Shown here: in pieces, positions 25,501 through 33,249 of the stretch
Layout of the letters: every line of letters starts with the position of its first letter
Position numbering within the stretch: position 1 is the stretch's first letter
The notes under the pieces: model-generated
The model's database searches: none
Told to the model about the DNA's origin: nothing
What the model saw: only the letters and a program-made list of their open reading frames with translations
Position numbers and translations under genes: made by a program
Source: Halicephalobus mephisto
Lineage: Eukaryota > Nematoda > Chromadorea > Rhabditida > Panagrolaimidae
Direction of reading: 5' to 3'
Assembly (NCBI GenBank): GCA_009193035.1
Contig: SWDT01000036.1
Span: 248,001-312,000 of the forward strand
Length of the DNA stretch: 64,000 bases

Positions 25501-28500
25501 TGGTCAAAGTCGACATCTATTAGCAGGAAAAGCTCATGGAAAAATCCACGGATCTCCAGAATTTGTAGCTCCAGAAATCGCAAAAGGAGAACTAATCACA
25601 TTAGCCGCGGACATGTGGAGTGTAGGTGTCTTGACCTACGTCCTGCTGACCGGTCTATCTCCTTTCCTGGGAGATAACGACGAAGAAACCGTCGCCAACG
25701 TCATCAGAGGAGAACCGAACTTCCAAGTTCCTGAACTCAGCAATGTTTCTCCAGAAGCAATGGACTTTTTGAAGAACTTAATCCAGATTCCACAAGTGTA
25801 AGTGTTGTTTTCAGCTACTAATAACTACTATAACGAAAAAGTCGGAATTCATATATGAAAGTTTCCGGAAAACAATATCTCCATTTTTGTTGGGTTTTCA
25901 TATATCGATTTCCACTTCTTTACCATCGTTATTATTTTTAGATATAAGATGTTTAAAAAAAGGATATTTACTTAGAAGAAAATTGATATATGGATATTTT
26001 TCTTTGTAAACTTTCATATATCAATTTCCACTTTTTTATCATTTTAATTATCTTTAGATATATGGGATCTCAAAAAGATTAAGGATATCGATTGATTTAG
26101 ATGGAAATCAATATACTAGTTGAAAAGTTTCCTACTTTTAAATATTCATATATTAATTTTTACGTTTTTACACAAATAAAAGCATTAGACTATCGATTTC
26201 ACTTTTTTCTAATGTTCTCAAATATCCAGTAAGATAAACTTGATCCATTTCAGGCAGCGGATGTCCGTGGATCAAGCTCTATTGCACGATTGGTTAAACG
26301 ACCCTGCCCTTGCGGAAGCGAAACTGTCCACAGATTGTCTGCGTGAGTGGAGGTATTCTCACAAGTGGCTGGTAAGTTTGCCGCCTCCAGGGATCTCGCT
26401 ATTGATTGTTTACTTTTGTATCTTGAGAGCTCGCTTCCTTGAATTTTTCTTTATCCACTAAAATTGCGCAGAATGTTGTATTCTACTAACAGAGATGAAT
26501 TTGAGCAAAAACGAGATCGCAGATTCGGGTCCAATCCGGCTCTTGTTGCGAATCGTCCGCGCACTCGGGAATTTCTCAAGGAAGCGGCGAGTCTTTTTTG
26601 TTAATTTTATTTTTCACGTATTTTTATTTTTATTTTCTTTAGAAAAATTGATTTTTTCAAAAACATAAAAGTTACTTTTAGGAACGAAGGGTATTTGTCC
26701 AACAAACCCCGTCAGAGCAGTTTACACAGCTCATCGAGGTGAGTCATGGGGCTCTTGAGCTACTTCATGAAACTAGGGTCATGGGGTTGGCTACTATACC
26801 GTAACTTGAGGACTTCCCTTTTAGGACAAAATGTGCCTATACTAAAAATAAAAATGAAATATCTACCGTAAATGGACAAACTTCATTTTTGTGGACTTTG
26901 ATTAACTAAAAAATGTTACAAAAAGTTTATTTTTAAGTACTTTTCTGGTTTTATGAAGTATTAGGAGAGGGTATAGTGTAAGTCGAAAACTCCCCTTTTA
27001 GGACAAAATGCCCCTATACTGTAAATAAAAATGAAATATCTACCGTAAATGGACAAACTTCATTTTTGTGGACTTTGATTAACTAAAAAATGTTACAAAA
27101 AGTTTATTTTTAAGTACTTTTCCGATTTTATGAAGTATTAGGAGAGGATATAGTGTAACTCGAAAACTTCCTTTTGAGATAAGGATAGTAAATCTCTCCT
27201 GTAAATAAAAATGAGATATCTACCGTAAATGGACAAACTTTATTTTTATGAATTTTAATTAATTAAAAAATGTTACAAAAAATTTATTCTTAATTATTTT
27301 TCGAATTTTTTAGAATTTTAAATTACATTAATTTAGTCAGAAAATTTTCCACAAAAAGATTCTTGTTTTTTGTGAATTTTAAAGATTTTTTGGAAAATTA
27401 GAATTCAAAAATATAATAATATTTTTAGGTACTTTTGATATTTTTGCGGAACTTGAAAAAACTTAGATTAAACTTGGCAATTTTCGAAAAAACAAGGATA
27501 TTGTTCTTTGTGAATTTTATCGATTTTTGAAAATTTTTAAATTCAAAAACATGATCCGCCTTAGGCACTTTTGAGATTTTGCGGAACTTTGAGCCACATG
27601 GGTCTAAGTAGAAATTTTCCTGAGAAATATTCATCGAAAATTTTTGATTTTTTTAATTATTAGAATTTAAAAATTAAAATTTTTCTTAGATATTTTTTTA
27701 ATTTTTTAATTTTAAAAAATAATTACCCCAGTATCCCGGTTTCATAGATGTACTATGATGTTTAAAAATGAAAATTTTTTGCAGGCCCCTGTGGCGGACT
27801 TGGCAAGAAGTCAGAGTGGACACGTTCCTCAAGAAACAGAACCTTTTGCTGTCTACGATTACTTGAGGATCAAGGACGTTCAGCAACCCCCGGAAGTCCC
27901 TGATTACGATCGAAAGGGCAGACCACAGCGACCAGCTTCTAGGTCCTCTGCTTCGCCTTCACCAGACCAACTTGCACAGTACTTCCCCCAGGGCTATTTC
28001 CCTCCTGCGGAGTACTTTGATCCTAGAGGATTCAGAGGAGATCCCAGAGATCCAGGATTCAGAGGAGACCCTAGAGATCCAGGATTCAGAGGAGATCCTA
28101 GAGATCCAGGATTCAGGGGAGATTCTCGTGACCCTAGAAGTCAGTCTCCTGCTGATCAGCGGTCTAGAAGATCTCCTAGAAGTGGAAGTGACCCTAGAGA
28201 TCCTTTTGGAGGCAGAATCCCGACTCCGGAAGAACTTAAACAACTTATTGAACAACATCTTCCTCCTGGAGTCAAGTATCCACCCGGAATCAAACCCGAG
28301 GACTTGCTATTCGTGATCCCTCCCCCTTACGGACAATTCCCAGGAGGTGCACAACCCCCAGGTGGAATGCCCCTGCAGCAGAGACCGAGAGCAACAAGTG
28401 GCTCTCCCCAGACAGAACGAAAACGACTCCAACCCCAAGAAAAAGGAGAAACACCCGCCCAGAACGGATTCAAATCAAAGAAGTCCAGTGTTGAAGACCA

Positions 28501-31500
28501 GGAATCCGAACCCCAACCCCCGATCAGATTAGTCAGAGGAGAGAGGAGAGAAATCGAAGAAGAAATTGCAAACAGAATCCTCTCCGACATCTCTGAAGAA
28601 AACAGTGTCGCCGGATCAGTGGCTTCGATAGACGAAATTGAACCAATGTCGAAAGTGATAAAGGAGGTGAGACATCTGGAAACCATCTGCAAAATGGGTT
28701 TTCGAGGACATCAGGAGTGTTTAAAGTTCTTCAAAGTTTTAAAAGACCTACAAATGCGGTCTATTAGATTTTATAAAATTTTTTAATTTCTAAAATTCTC
28801 CAAGAAGATAGGTTTTTGGAAAATTTAGAGTATTTATAAATATGATCTATTATATTTTGTAAAACTTAAAACTTTTTAAGGAGATATATTTTCGGAATTT
28901 TAAAAAACTTACAAATGCGGTCTATTAAATTTTATAAAATTTTTTAATTTCTAAAATTCTCCAAGAAGATATATTTTCGGAATTCTAGAATATTTATAAA
29001 TATGGTCTATTATATTTTGTAAAATTTTTAAAACTTCAAAATTCCTTCTAAAAATGATTTTTCAAATTTCCTAAGGATATGAATTTTTGGTTATTTTTGA
29101 ATTTCTGTTAAAATGAGTATTTTTGAAATTTTTTAATTAATATTTTTTATTCAGAGAAAACCTAAATCCTCGACCGGGAGGAGCCGCAGCAGGTCAAGTA
29201 CCCCTCTCGCGGAGGGCTCTGAAGGGTCTACAACCCCTCTGGCAAGTCCTGGACCTGTCAATGATTCTGAAGATCCATTGAAGAAATTCTTCGGAGACAA
29301 GATCCCTAACGTGCCTGAGTTCAACGACCCCAGTGTCCCTGTAGGAGCTCCTGTCTTCATCGACGGACTCGGGAAGGCTGTCATGACTGTTGATCCTAAT
29401 GCAGGCAAAGCCAGGTCTTCGTTGAGTCCTAGACCAAGGAGTGGGACCCCGGGAACGAAGACCGCCGTCATGCTTTCCCCAGGCAGAGAACATAAGATGG
29501 AGGTAAGTTGGTCCCACCACGAAAATTCTACTTTTCAAGTTATACATAAATTTCGAAAACTATTTAGTCCCACCACGAAAATTCTACTTTTCAAGTTATA
29601 CATAAATTTTGAAAACTATTTAGTCCCACCACGAAAATTCTATTTTTGATTTTTCTTATATGGAAAGTTTAAATTTTTTTATTCCTACTACGAAAGTTTT
29701 ATTTTTTGTCTGAAAGTTTTGAAATTGGATTTTTTAATAATTTTTTTAATTTGGTTTTTATGGATTAATGAAAACGCTCTTGCAGGTCGTGATTGCCACG
29801 AAACGTGGAAGACAAGGCAGATCTTCTCCGATGAGGGATTCTGCCCATCCTCTGAAGAAGGGAGAAGGCGATGGTGACGAAGACGGAGGTCCCAAGACTG
29901 CTAGACGATCTATCCATTTTGATCCTGATTTCGACGATCTTATGAACGAGGTAGATCGTCTTAAAAACAAATACAAAAATGTTGATGACGATTTGGACAA
30001 GTACCGTCCTAAGCACTACTTCAAAGAAGACGTCGAACTTCATCGTCCAGAAGACGACGTCGACGATTATCCTTGGGAAAGTAACTACCAGATCGGACCC
30101 GACACCCTCCTACTCGCCAGCCGGGGTCCTGACTTCAACGCCAGAGTCAGGGACTACAGAAGGGAGCTCTGGGGCGATGGAGCTTCTCTTGTTCGTCAGG
30201 GATATCTCGGATACCGTAATAAGGACATTACTGTAAGGGAAAGAAGAAGATTCACAGATCTTCTTAAAGAAGACCCAGAAATCACGAAGGCCGTGAAGCA
30301 GAATGTTCAGAATTCTGAAGTCTTCCAAAACGGAGCCATCAGGAAAATCACCACTACTAATGTGCTCTCTATTCCTTCTGCTGTCAAGAAGAATCCAGAC
30401 GGCACTTTCGGGGCCATTTTCCGTTCGAGACTCAGGGATGTGTCTTATGTCGGAACAGCGGGCCAACTGAGTTTCATCTGTCACGTCATCGGGAATCCAG
30501 CTCCAGAAGTCACTTGGTTCCATCATGACAAGCTTCTTGTTGAAGATGGACGTCATAGAATCCATCGTGAAGGAGATAAGTGTATTTTGAACATCCTGAG
30601 ACCCACGTTGGCGGATATCGGAGAATATTCTTGTCAGGCGATGAACGAACACGGCAAAGACTCTTGTTCCGCGAGACTGGTCACGGGCGAAGTTCCCGGA
30701 AGACCTGGTCGTCCGGAAATTGAACTTTCTTCAGATACAGAAGTTTTACTCACTTGGGAACCTCCTGAATCTAATACTTTCCTCGAGGGCATCGCTTACA
30801 AGGTCGAAGCCAGACCCGCAGGGGATGAAGACTATTTCTCCAAATGGACCACCATCAGCGACAACGTTGACGATGAAGCTGCATTGATCAAGCATCTAGC
30901 TCCTCAGGGAATCTACCAGTTCCGAGTCACTGCGAAGAACGGATTCGGATGGGGTATCCCTAGTCTGAATAGTAGAATCATCAGAACCCATCCTCGTGGA
31001 GCTCCGAAACTCCAGCAAGATTTCCTCAAAGATCAACTGAAATTCAGCGTCATCACTATGCCAGTCAGGAAACACAAGAAAGATCCGGGACTTTCTGAAA
31101 TCAGCGAAGAAGCAGAAGAGGAAGCTTCTGAAGAAGAACTTTCCGCAGACGACAGCGTCATCAGTCTTCCGAAGGAATCCAAACCCCTCAACCTCGAGAC
31201 TTCAGAAGATCCTCTTTCCAGATTCCAGCTTGAAAATGAAGTCTTCAAAACAAGATATACGATAGTCAGGAACGCGGTGGACACGAAAGCCTTAGTCACC
31301 AAACACGTCGTCGCGAAAATCAGAATCCAATCCAAGGAACATCCTGCAAAGCTGTCTGAGGAGTTTGAAGCTCTCAAATCCGCTCAACACGAGAATGTCG
31401 TCACTCTCTTCGCAGCGTATGAAAGAAACAACACACTATTACTGTTTACGGAAAGACTATACGAAGGCATCTTCGACAGATTCTGTTATCCAGATTACTA

Positions 31501-32993
31501 CAATGAAGAACAAGTGGCTTTATCTATTAGGCAACTGACATCGGCTCTTCATTGGATTCATTTCAAAGGGTGAGTTTTAATCAGCACAAGAATCGAAGGT
31601 CGATATATGGAATGTCGAGTTTGAGAATTTCGCGATTTCATATATCGATTTCCCTCCTAAGTCATTAAAGTTCATTTTCACTATGATAGGGTTAATCAAC
31701 TTTCGAACAATCTAGTAAAGATGGAATTCACATATGAAAAATGTAATTAAAGAGATTTTAATTTGTTTATATATGAATTTCATTGACTTCAAAACAGACC
31801 TTGAAAAGATGTTTAAAAGTAGTTTCTAGATGATCATTGGATTAATTTCTTGAGATCCATATATGGAAAATAAAAATAAACCAACTTTTCAGCGTTATTC
31901 ACATGGACGTCCAACCGGACAATGTTATGTTCGCCAACAAACGCTCTTGGGTCATCAAGCTGATCGACTTTGAAGAAGCTCAATTTGTGGACTCAGACAT
32001 AATCAAGAAACGGAAACCTGTCAATCCAGAATGGGCTGCTCCAGAACTCCTCCAGCCCGAGGGAGTCCCGACCGTCCAAACCGACGTTTGGGGAATGGGA
32101 GTCATTTGCTTCACTCTGTGAGTTCTTATCGTGTCAGATTTCCACAATTCACCTTCGTTCTCTTTTTGAATTTTAATCTTTAAAAAACAAAGACCAAAAT
32201 TCAACTCTTGAAGTATCGGATTCATCTCAAACTTTTTTAGATTATCCGGATTCCATCCGTTCTCAGATGATGGCGAGACTCCAGAAGAAGTCAGAGAAGC
32301 CGTGTGTAAACAGAAATGCGACCCGAATCTGATCCCTGTCCAAGCAAGTCAGGAAGCTTTGAGATTTGCCACGTGGGCAATTAAGAAAAATCCCAAGTGA
32401 GTTTTCATAAATAATATTAATTAAAAACTTCCTTCGAGACCAAAAAGTCAAAAAAAAGTTCTCTTTGAGACCAAAAGTCAAAAAAAAAAAATTCTCTTTG
32501 AGATCAAAAAGTCAAAAAAAAAGTTCTCTTTGAGACCAAAAGTCAAAAAAAAAAAATAATTCTCTTTGAGACCAAGAAAGTCAAAAAAATAAACATTTCT
32601 ATTTTCGTGTCAGGACCTAAGTTCATTTAAAACTTTCCATTCAGAAGATGAAAAAAGCTCGATTTTCTTCGTAAGATCGGAAATTTGTTGAAAATTGTTT
32701 CATAAAGAAAAAAATACTTTTTATTTTTTAATAATGGGTCCTGTGACGAAAGAAATACTTTTGTATTTTCTTCTCGAGACCAGAGTTAAAAATTTCGTTA
32801 CAGTCGCCGAATCCGAACCGACGAGGCCCTCTCCCACAGATGGCTCTCGAACGACAAGCAAATGTCCCGTCGTCGGGAAAGTATCAAGTACCCCTCCAAC
32901 AGACTCCGGAGGACGACCCTGCGTACCCTCCAGAGACCCTTCGTGGAACCCGACGACACCCTCGCGAACAACTACGGAGCCAAGAGGCGATAA
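1174..32993 (+). CDS. unc-89: UNC-89 / obscurin, giant sarcomeric M-line protein (3' part of gene)
   Basis: Seen: 22 exons, namely 1174-4566, 4945-6807, 7584-7695, 8029-11305, 11547-12417, 12972-13301, 17618-17721, 19394-20060, 20104-20261, 20588-21122, 21463-21744, 21788-21887, 22941-23132, 25294-25797, 26254-26371, 26682-26738, 27785-28666, 29155-29502, 29786-31569, 31893-32117, 32241-32396 and 32804-32993 (stop TAA 32991-32993). Every junction keeps frame and gives about 5,381 residues. Domain order is Ig1-33, FN3, Ig34-35, kinase 1, interkinase linker, Ig36, FN3, kinase 2 and a short basic tail. Known: this kinase-linker-Ig-FN3-kinase end is the signature of nematode UNC-89, which organises thick filaments at the M-line of muscle. 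The SH3-DH-PH head known for the family is not in the window, so the gene is 5'-partial here. Odd points are a strongly degenerate first kinase, a DFE motif in the second, and two antisense genes nested in introns. Confidence 0.95.
4945..6807 (+). CDS. unc-89: unc-89 exon: Ig domains 11-16
   Basis: This 621-codon exon starts after TTTTTTCAG and ends at GTAAGT, phase 1 to phase 1. It encodes six I-set domains. The first three retain Cys in the B and F strands (for example VLRCKV with YRCEA), whereas the last two have lost most of the canonical Cys. The W-Y-K-N-G style core recurs about every 95-110 residues. The preceding 378-base intron (4567-4944) holds nothing recognisable. Confidence 0.93.
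6860..7429 (-). CDS. Nested secreted Gly/His/Tyr-rich small peptide (78 aa)
   Basis: Seen: this two-exon gene lies antisense inside the unc-89 intron 6808-7583. Exon 1 is 7429-7366 (ATG 7429-7427), donor GGTGAG. Exon 2 is 7032-6860, preceded by acceptor TTTTCAG, with stop TGA at 6862-6860. The splice joins phase 1 to phase 1. Residues 1-21 form a clear signal peptide (MTFFKIIFTLLVICVAYG). The mature part is about 57 residues, low in charge and dominated by Gly, His, Tyr, Phe and Pro in GHYGYGPFHGHH-like runs. Known: nematodes secrete Gly/Tyr-rich peptides (nlp, cnc and grl-like groups) from epidermis, some antimicrobial, and cuticle-associated proteins share the composition. Inferred: a secreted epidermal peptide. 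I cannot assign it to a named family, and cuticle protein is an equal alternative. A TATA box lies upstream at 7481-7487. Confidence 0.8.
7481..7487 (-). promoter_or_regulatory. TATA box of the nested peptide gene
   Basis: Read on the minus strand this is TATAAAA, 52 bases upstream of the ATG at 7429. I see no strong TTTCAG directly before the ATG, so a conventional promoter with a short 5' leader fits better than trans-splicing. The position is inferred from sequence only. Confidence 0.45.
7584..11305 (+). CDS. unc-89: unc-89 exons: Ig domains 17-27 and first half of Ig28
   Basis: Two exons, 7584-7695 and 8029-11305. The first ends inside a Trp codon (TG|G) of Ig17 and rejoins at 8029 to restore the W-Y-K-N-G core, which confirms the intron 7696-8028. 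Ig18-22 belong to a sub-type with K-x-V/L-K-W-Y/F-K and few Cys. Ig23-27 return to Cys-containing I-set domains with YRC or LRC F strands. The exon ends after LECK at GTGAGT, phase 0, splitting Ig28. Confidence 0.93.
11547..13301 (+). CDS. unc-89: unc-89 exons: second half of Ig28 and Ig29-31
   Basis: Exons 11547-12417 and 12972-13301 (phase 0 in, phase 1 across, phase 1 out). The first completes Ig28 and carries Ig29 and Ig30. The second holds a 15-residue linker and Ig31, which has both canonical Cys (VFECLP and YRCVA). The intron 12418-12971 is AT-rich with no recognisable element. Confidence 0.92.
13791..15759 (-). CDS. Nested secreted protein with two C-type lectin domains (324 aa)
   Basis: Seen: four exons on the minus strand inside the 4.3-kb unc-89 intron, 15759-15256, 14497-14353, 14188-14120 and 14047-13791, joining in frame (504, 145, 69 and 257 bases) and ending in TGA. 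A hydrophobic N-terminus (MNLSELFVVVVIFY) is a probable signal peptide. CTLD1 (about residues 28-168, all in exon 1) has the Cys pattern CPEGW, CYR, YC, LCVIM, NCD and FVC. CTLD2 (about residues 177-324) starts CPKKW, CYR, LC and ends VVVCK, but Ala replaces the two inner Cys of the C-terminal lobe. Neither domain shows an EPN, QPD or WND sugar-binding set, so calcium-dependent sugar binding is doubtful. Known: nematode clec genes are numerous, secreted and often pathogen-responsive. The acceptor TTTTTTCAG abuts the ATG, which suggests trans-splicing. Confidence 0.85.
15760..15768 (-). promoter_or_regulatory. Candidate spliced-leader acceptor of the nested lectin gene
   Basis: Read on the minus strand, TTTTTTCAG ends immediately before the ATG at 15759. 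The open frame continues upstream without an obvious exon, so this is the pattern expected for SL1 addition. It could instead be a cis acceptor with an undetected 5' exon. Confidence 0.5.
16430..16600. repeat. A-rich low-complexity array (AAAATTTTTAAAAT units)
   Basis: This is a run of alternating A-tract and TTTAAAAT segments, roughly 18-25 bases per unit, in the unc-89 intron left of exon 17618. The surrounding 15760-17617 holds no gene that I can support. Confidence 0.7.
16863..17218. repeat. Tandem repeat, about 108-117 bp, four copies
   Basis: The block GGAATTTTCTAGTTGGGAT recurs at about 16870, 16987, 17095 and 17202 (the last with GAGAT), each followed in the first three by TTAGAATTTAGTATTTAAATAAT. 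Copies 2-4 also share a segment with ATTATTGTAGAAGTGAAAA. The array is intronic, in unc-89. Confidence 0.85.
17618..20060 (+). CDS. unc-89: unc-89 exons: linker, Ig32 and Ig33
   Basis: Exons 17618-17721 (a basic linker with GERRPVNG and GLYPMSIHQ) and 19394-20060. Ig32 is split by the intron, resuming at GNPVEMQVV, and has a W-F-K-N-G core. Ig33 follows at FPPGFIRQL with WYHNG and ends in an acidic/aromatic linker that leads into the FN3. The 1.67-kb intron between the two exons carries tandem arrays and one unexplained open frame near 18407-18679. Confidence 0.9.
17985..18250. repeat. Tandem repeat of about 38 bp (AAAAATAGAAATTATTTAAA units)
   Basis: Six to seven units with the core ATAGAAATTATTTAAAAAA follow one another in the unc-89 intron 17722-19393. 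The last unit ends near 18250, just before a non-repetitive GC-richer segment. Confidence 0.8.
18785..19262. repeat. Tandem array with internal inverted repeats (CAGTCACTATCC / GGATAGTGACTG)
   Basis: Units of about 73-83 bases run GGATAGTGACTG, a short spacer, CAGTCACTATCC, then a constant CATATTTATATTAAAAATAA segment and ATCAAGGAC. Three near-identical units lie at 18807-19040, with diverged ones to 19262. Each unit can fold into a hairpin because the two 12-mers are reverse complements. A related degenerate set lies at 54640-54985. Confidence 0.85.
20104..21122 (+). CDS. unc-89: unc-89 exons: FN3 domain and Ig34
   Basis: Exons 20104-20261 and 20588-21122 encode one fibronectin type III domain (LPTPPDRGP through YQFRVRAENIYG to PPSRLMAPPPP), split by an intron. 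They then give Ig34, which carries Cys in the B-strand region and YQCFA in the F strand. The donor at 20262 is GTCAGC, weaker than its neighbours but in the right phase. A Pro-rich PPPP segment joins the two domains. Confidence 0.9.
21158..21420. repeat. Tandem repeat of about 95 bp, three copies
   Basis: The block GGATGTAAAATTGAAAAATA, followed by ATATGAAGAAGAAATTTCGATATATGAAA-like sequence, recurs near 21160, 21255 and 21355 in the unc-89 intron 21123-21462. Confidence 0.8.
21463..21887 (+). CDS. unc-89: unc-89 exons: Ig35 and linker to kinase 1
   Basis: Exons 21463-21744 (Ig35, starting RPRFIQPLL, with WMKDW core) and 21788-21887 (an acidic/basic linker ending EIETSEEK). The 43-base intron between them is typical of nematodes. 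Phase 2 at 21887 fits the kinase exon at 22941 and not the intervening acceptor near 22033, which sits in a dispersed motif. Confidence 0.88.
22941..26738 (+). CDS. unc-89: unc-89 exons: kinase domain 1 (PK1), probable pseudokinase
   Basis: Exons 22941-23132 (N-lobe, TGAPFVVEDKK), 25294-25797 (hinge and C-lobe), 26254-26371 and 26682-26738 (C-lobe end, HKWL then ERRVFVQQTP). Phases match at each junction; for example GAA AA|C restores YENVDSYLFENLLH. Catalytic residues: the VAIK-type Lys is Gln (FLAQLK), the alpha-C Glu position appears to be Gly, HRD reads HLD, the catalytic-loop Asn is Val (HLDLRPEVV), DFG is kept (ADFGQS) and APE is kept (VAPE). Inferred: no normal phosphotransfer, so a scaffolding role is likely. 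Known: PK1 of nematode UNC-89 is generally regarded as inactive. Confidence 0.9.
24265..24470. repeat. 21-bp tandem array (TATATGAATTTTATATTTT)
   Basis: About ten units of 21 bases with CATATATGAATTTTATA-type sequence. Because the period is a multiple of three, the array is open in several frames and gives false repetitive reading frames rich in Tyr, Ile and Phe. Confidence 0.9.
24770..24915 (-). other. GC-richer island with TATA and AATAAA, nature unknown
   Basis: Within the AT-rich unc-89 intron 23133-25293 this segment is clearly GC-richer. Read on the minus strand it has CACTATATAATTGCC at its start, then ATG with an open frame of about 68 codons, and AATAAAGCGGC about 120 bases on. A nested small gene, a solo LTR remnant or a non-coding RNA are all possible. 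I recognise no family. Confidence 0.3.
26800..27345. repeat. 177-bp tandem repeat, three copies
   Basis: The phase is exact: AGGACAAAATG lies at 26823 and 27000, with the corresponding diverged GAGATAAGG at about 27177. The units share ATCTACCGTAAATGGACAAA and AAATGTTACAAAAAGTTTAT. The array is in the unc-89 intron 26739-27784, and the rest of the intron is AT-rich without a gene. Confidence 0.9.
27785..29502 (+). CDS. unc-89: unc-89 exons: interkinase linker
   Basis: Exons 27785-28666 and 29155-29502 (phase 0 throughout) encode a long low-complexity linker rich in Pro, Arg, Ser, Gly and Asp. It carries four tandem copies of a nine-residue unit (DPGFRGDPR) at 28019-28140, Ser/Pro-rich segments with many SP sites, and an acidic stretch ending in KKFFGDKIPNVPEF. 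No folded domain is apparent. Known: this linker separates PK1 from the Ig-FN3-PK2 module in UNC-89 and is largely unstructured. Confidence 0.9.
28019..28140 (+). repeat. unc-89: 27-bp in-frame coding repeat (DPGFRGDPR)
   Basis: Four consecutive nine-codon units read in the unc-89 frame. The last is diverged (GDSRDPRS). The DNA units are nearly identical, which suggests recent expansion by slippage. Confidence 0.85.
28735..29045. repeat. About 160-bp intronic tandem duplication
   Basis: ACAAATGCGGTCTATTA, followed by TTTATAAAATTTTTTAATTT, occurs at about 28750 and again at about 28911, together with paired ATTTATAAATATGRTCTATT segments. Confidence 0.8.
29512..29660. repeat. 56-bp tandem repeat starting GTCCCACCACGAAAATTCTA
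   Basis: Two full copies and one partial copy in the unc-89 intron 29503-29785. The CCACGAAA block is the same short motif that is dispersed through other introns as CCTGCCACGAA. Confidence 0.8.
29786..32993 (+). CDS. unc-89: unc-89 exons: Ig36, FN3 and kinase domain 2 (PK2), C-terminus
   Basis: Exons 29786-31569, 31893-32117, 32241-32396 and 32804-32993. A charged N-terminal part is followed by Ig36 (FICHVIGNPAPEV to YSCQAM), FN3 (PGRPGRPEIEL to FRVTAKNGFG), an acidic linker and the kinase. PK2 keeps the ATP-binding Lys (HVVAKIR), an alpha-C Glu (EEFEAL), the catalytic Asp and Asn (HMDVQPDN) and APE (AAPE). It lacks a clear Gly-rich loop, and DFG reads DFE (LIDFEEA). The C-lobe ends ALSHRWLSND, followed by a basic tail to TAA. 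Inferred: PK2 is closer to a working kinase than PK1, but the DFE change needs checking. Confidence 0.92.
32430..32600. repeat. About 38-bp tandem repeat (CTCTTTGAGACCAAAAGTCA)
   Basis: Five units separated by A-tracts of varying length in the last intron of unc-89 (32397-32803). Confidence 0.85.
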
Positions 32994-33243
32994 ACAATTT
33001 CAATTTTTATTTATTGTTCTTTCCTAAAAAGAAAATTCATCAGATCCTTTTTCTGAAGTTGTAAATAGAAGAGATTAGGACTGGGTTACTGTAAGGAAGC
33101 CACCACGGAGATCGGGGCCCTCTCTCACCCTCACTCGGTTCCATCTTCGAGAATAACCGATTTCCCGGGTCAGGCCTCACTTCAGTATCCTCTTGTTTCA
33201 GAGAATTTTAAAAATCATTCTACACTGCTCAAATGTTGAGATT

Positions 33244-33249
33244 AATAAA
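33244..33249 (+). terminator. unc-89: Poly(A) signal AATAAA of unc-89
   Basis: AATAAA about 250 bases after the stop codon, in an A-rich context. It is the first canonical signal downstream of 32993, so the 3' UTR is inferred to be about 270 bases. Confidence 0.6.

Noticed and set aside
26491..26608. Extra PK1-tail exon near TACTAACAG with a 36-codon open frame
   Set aside because: No phase allows it to join 26371 and 26682, whereas direct joining of those two gives a continuous kinase tail.
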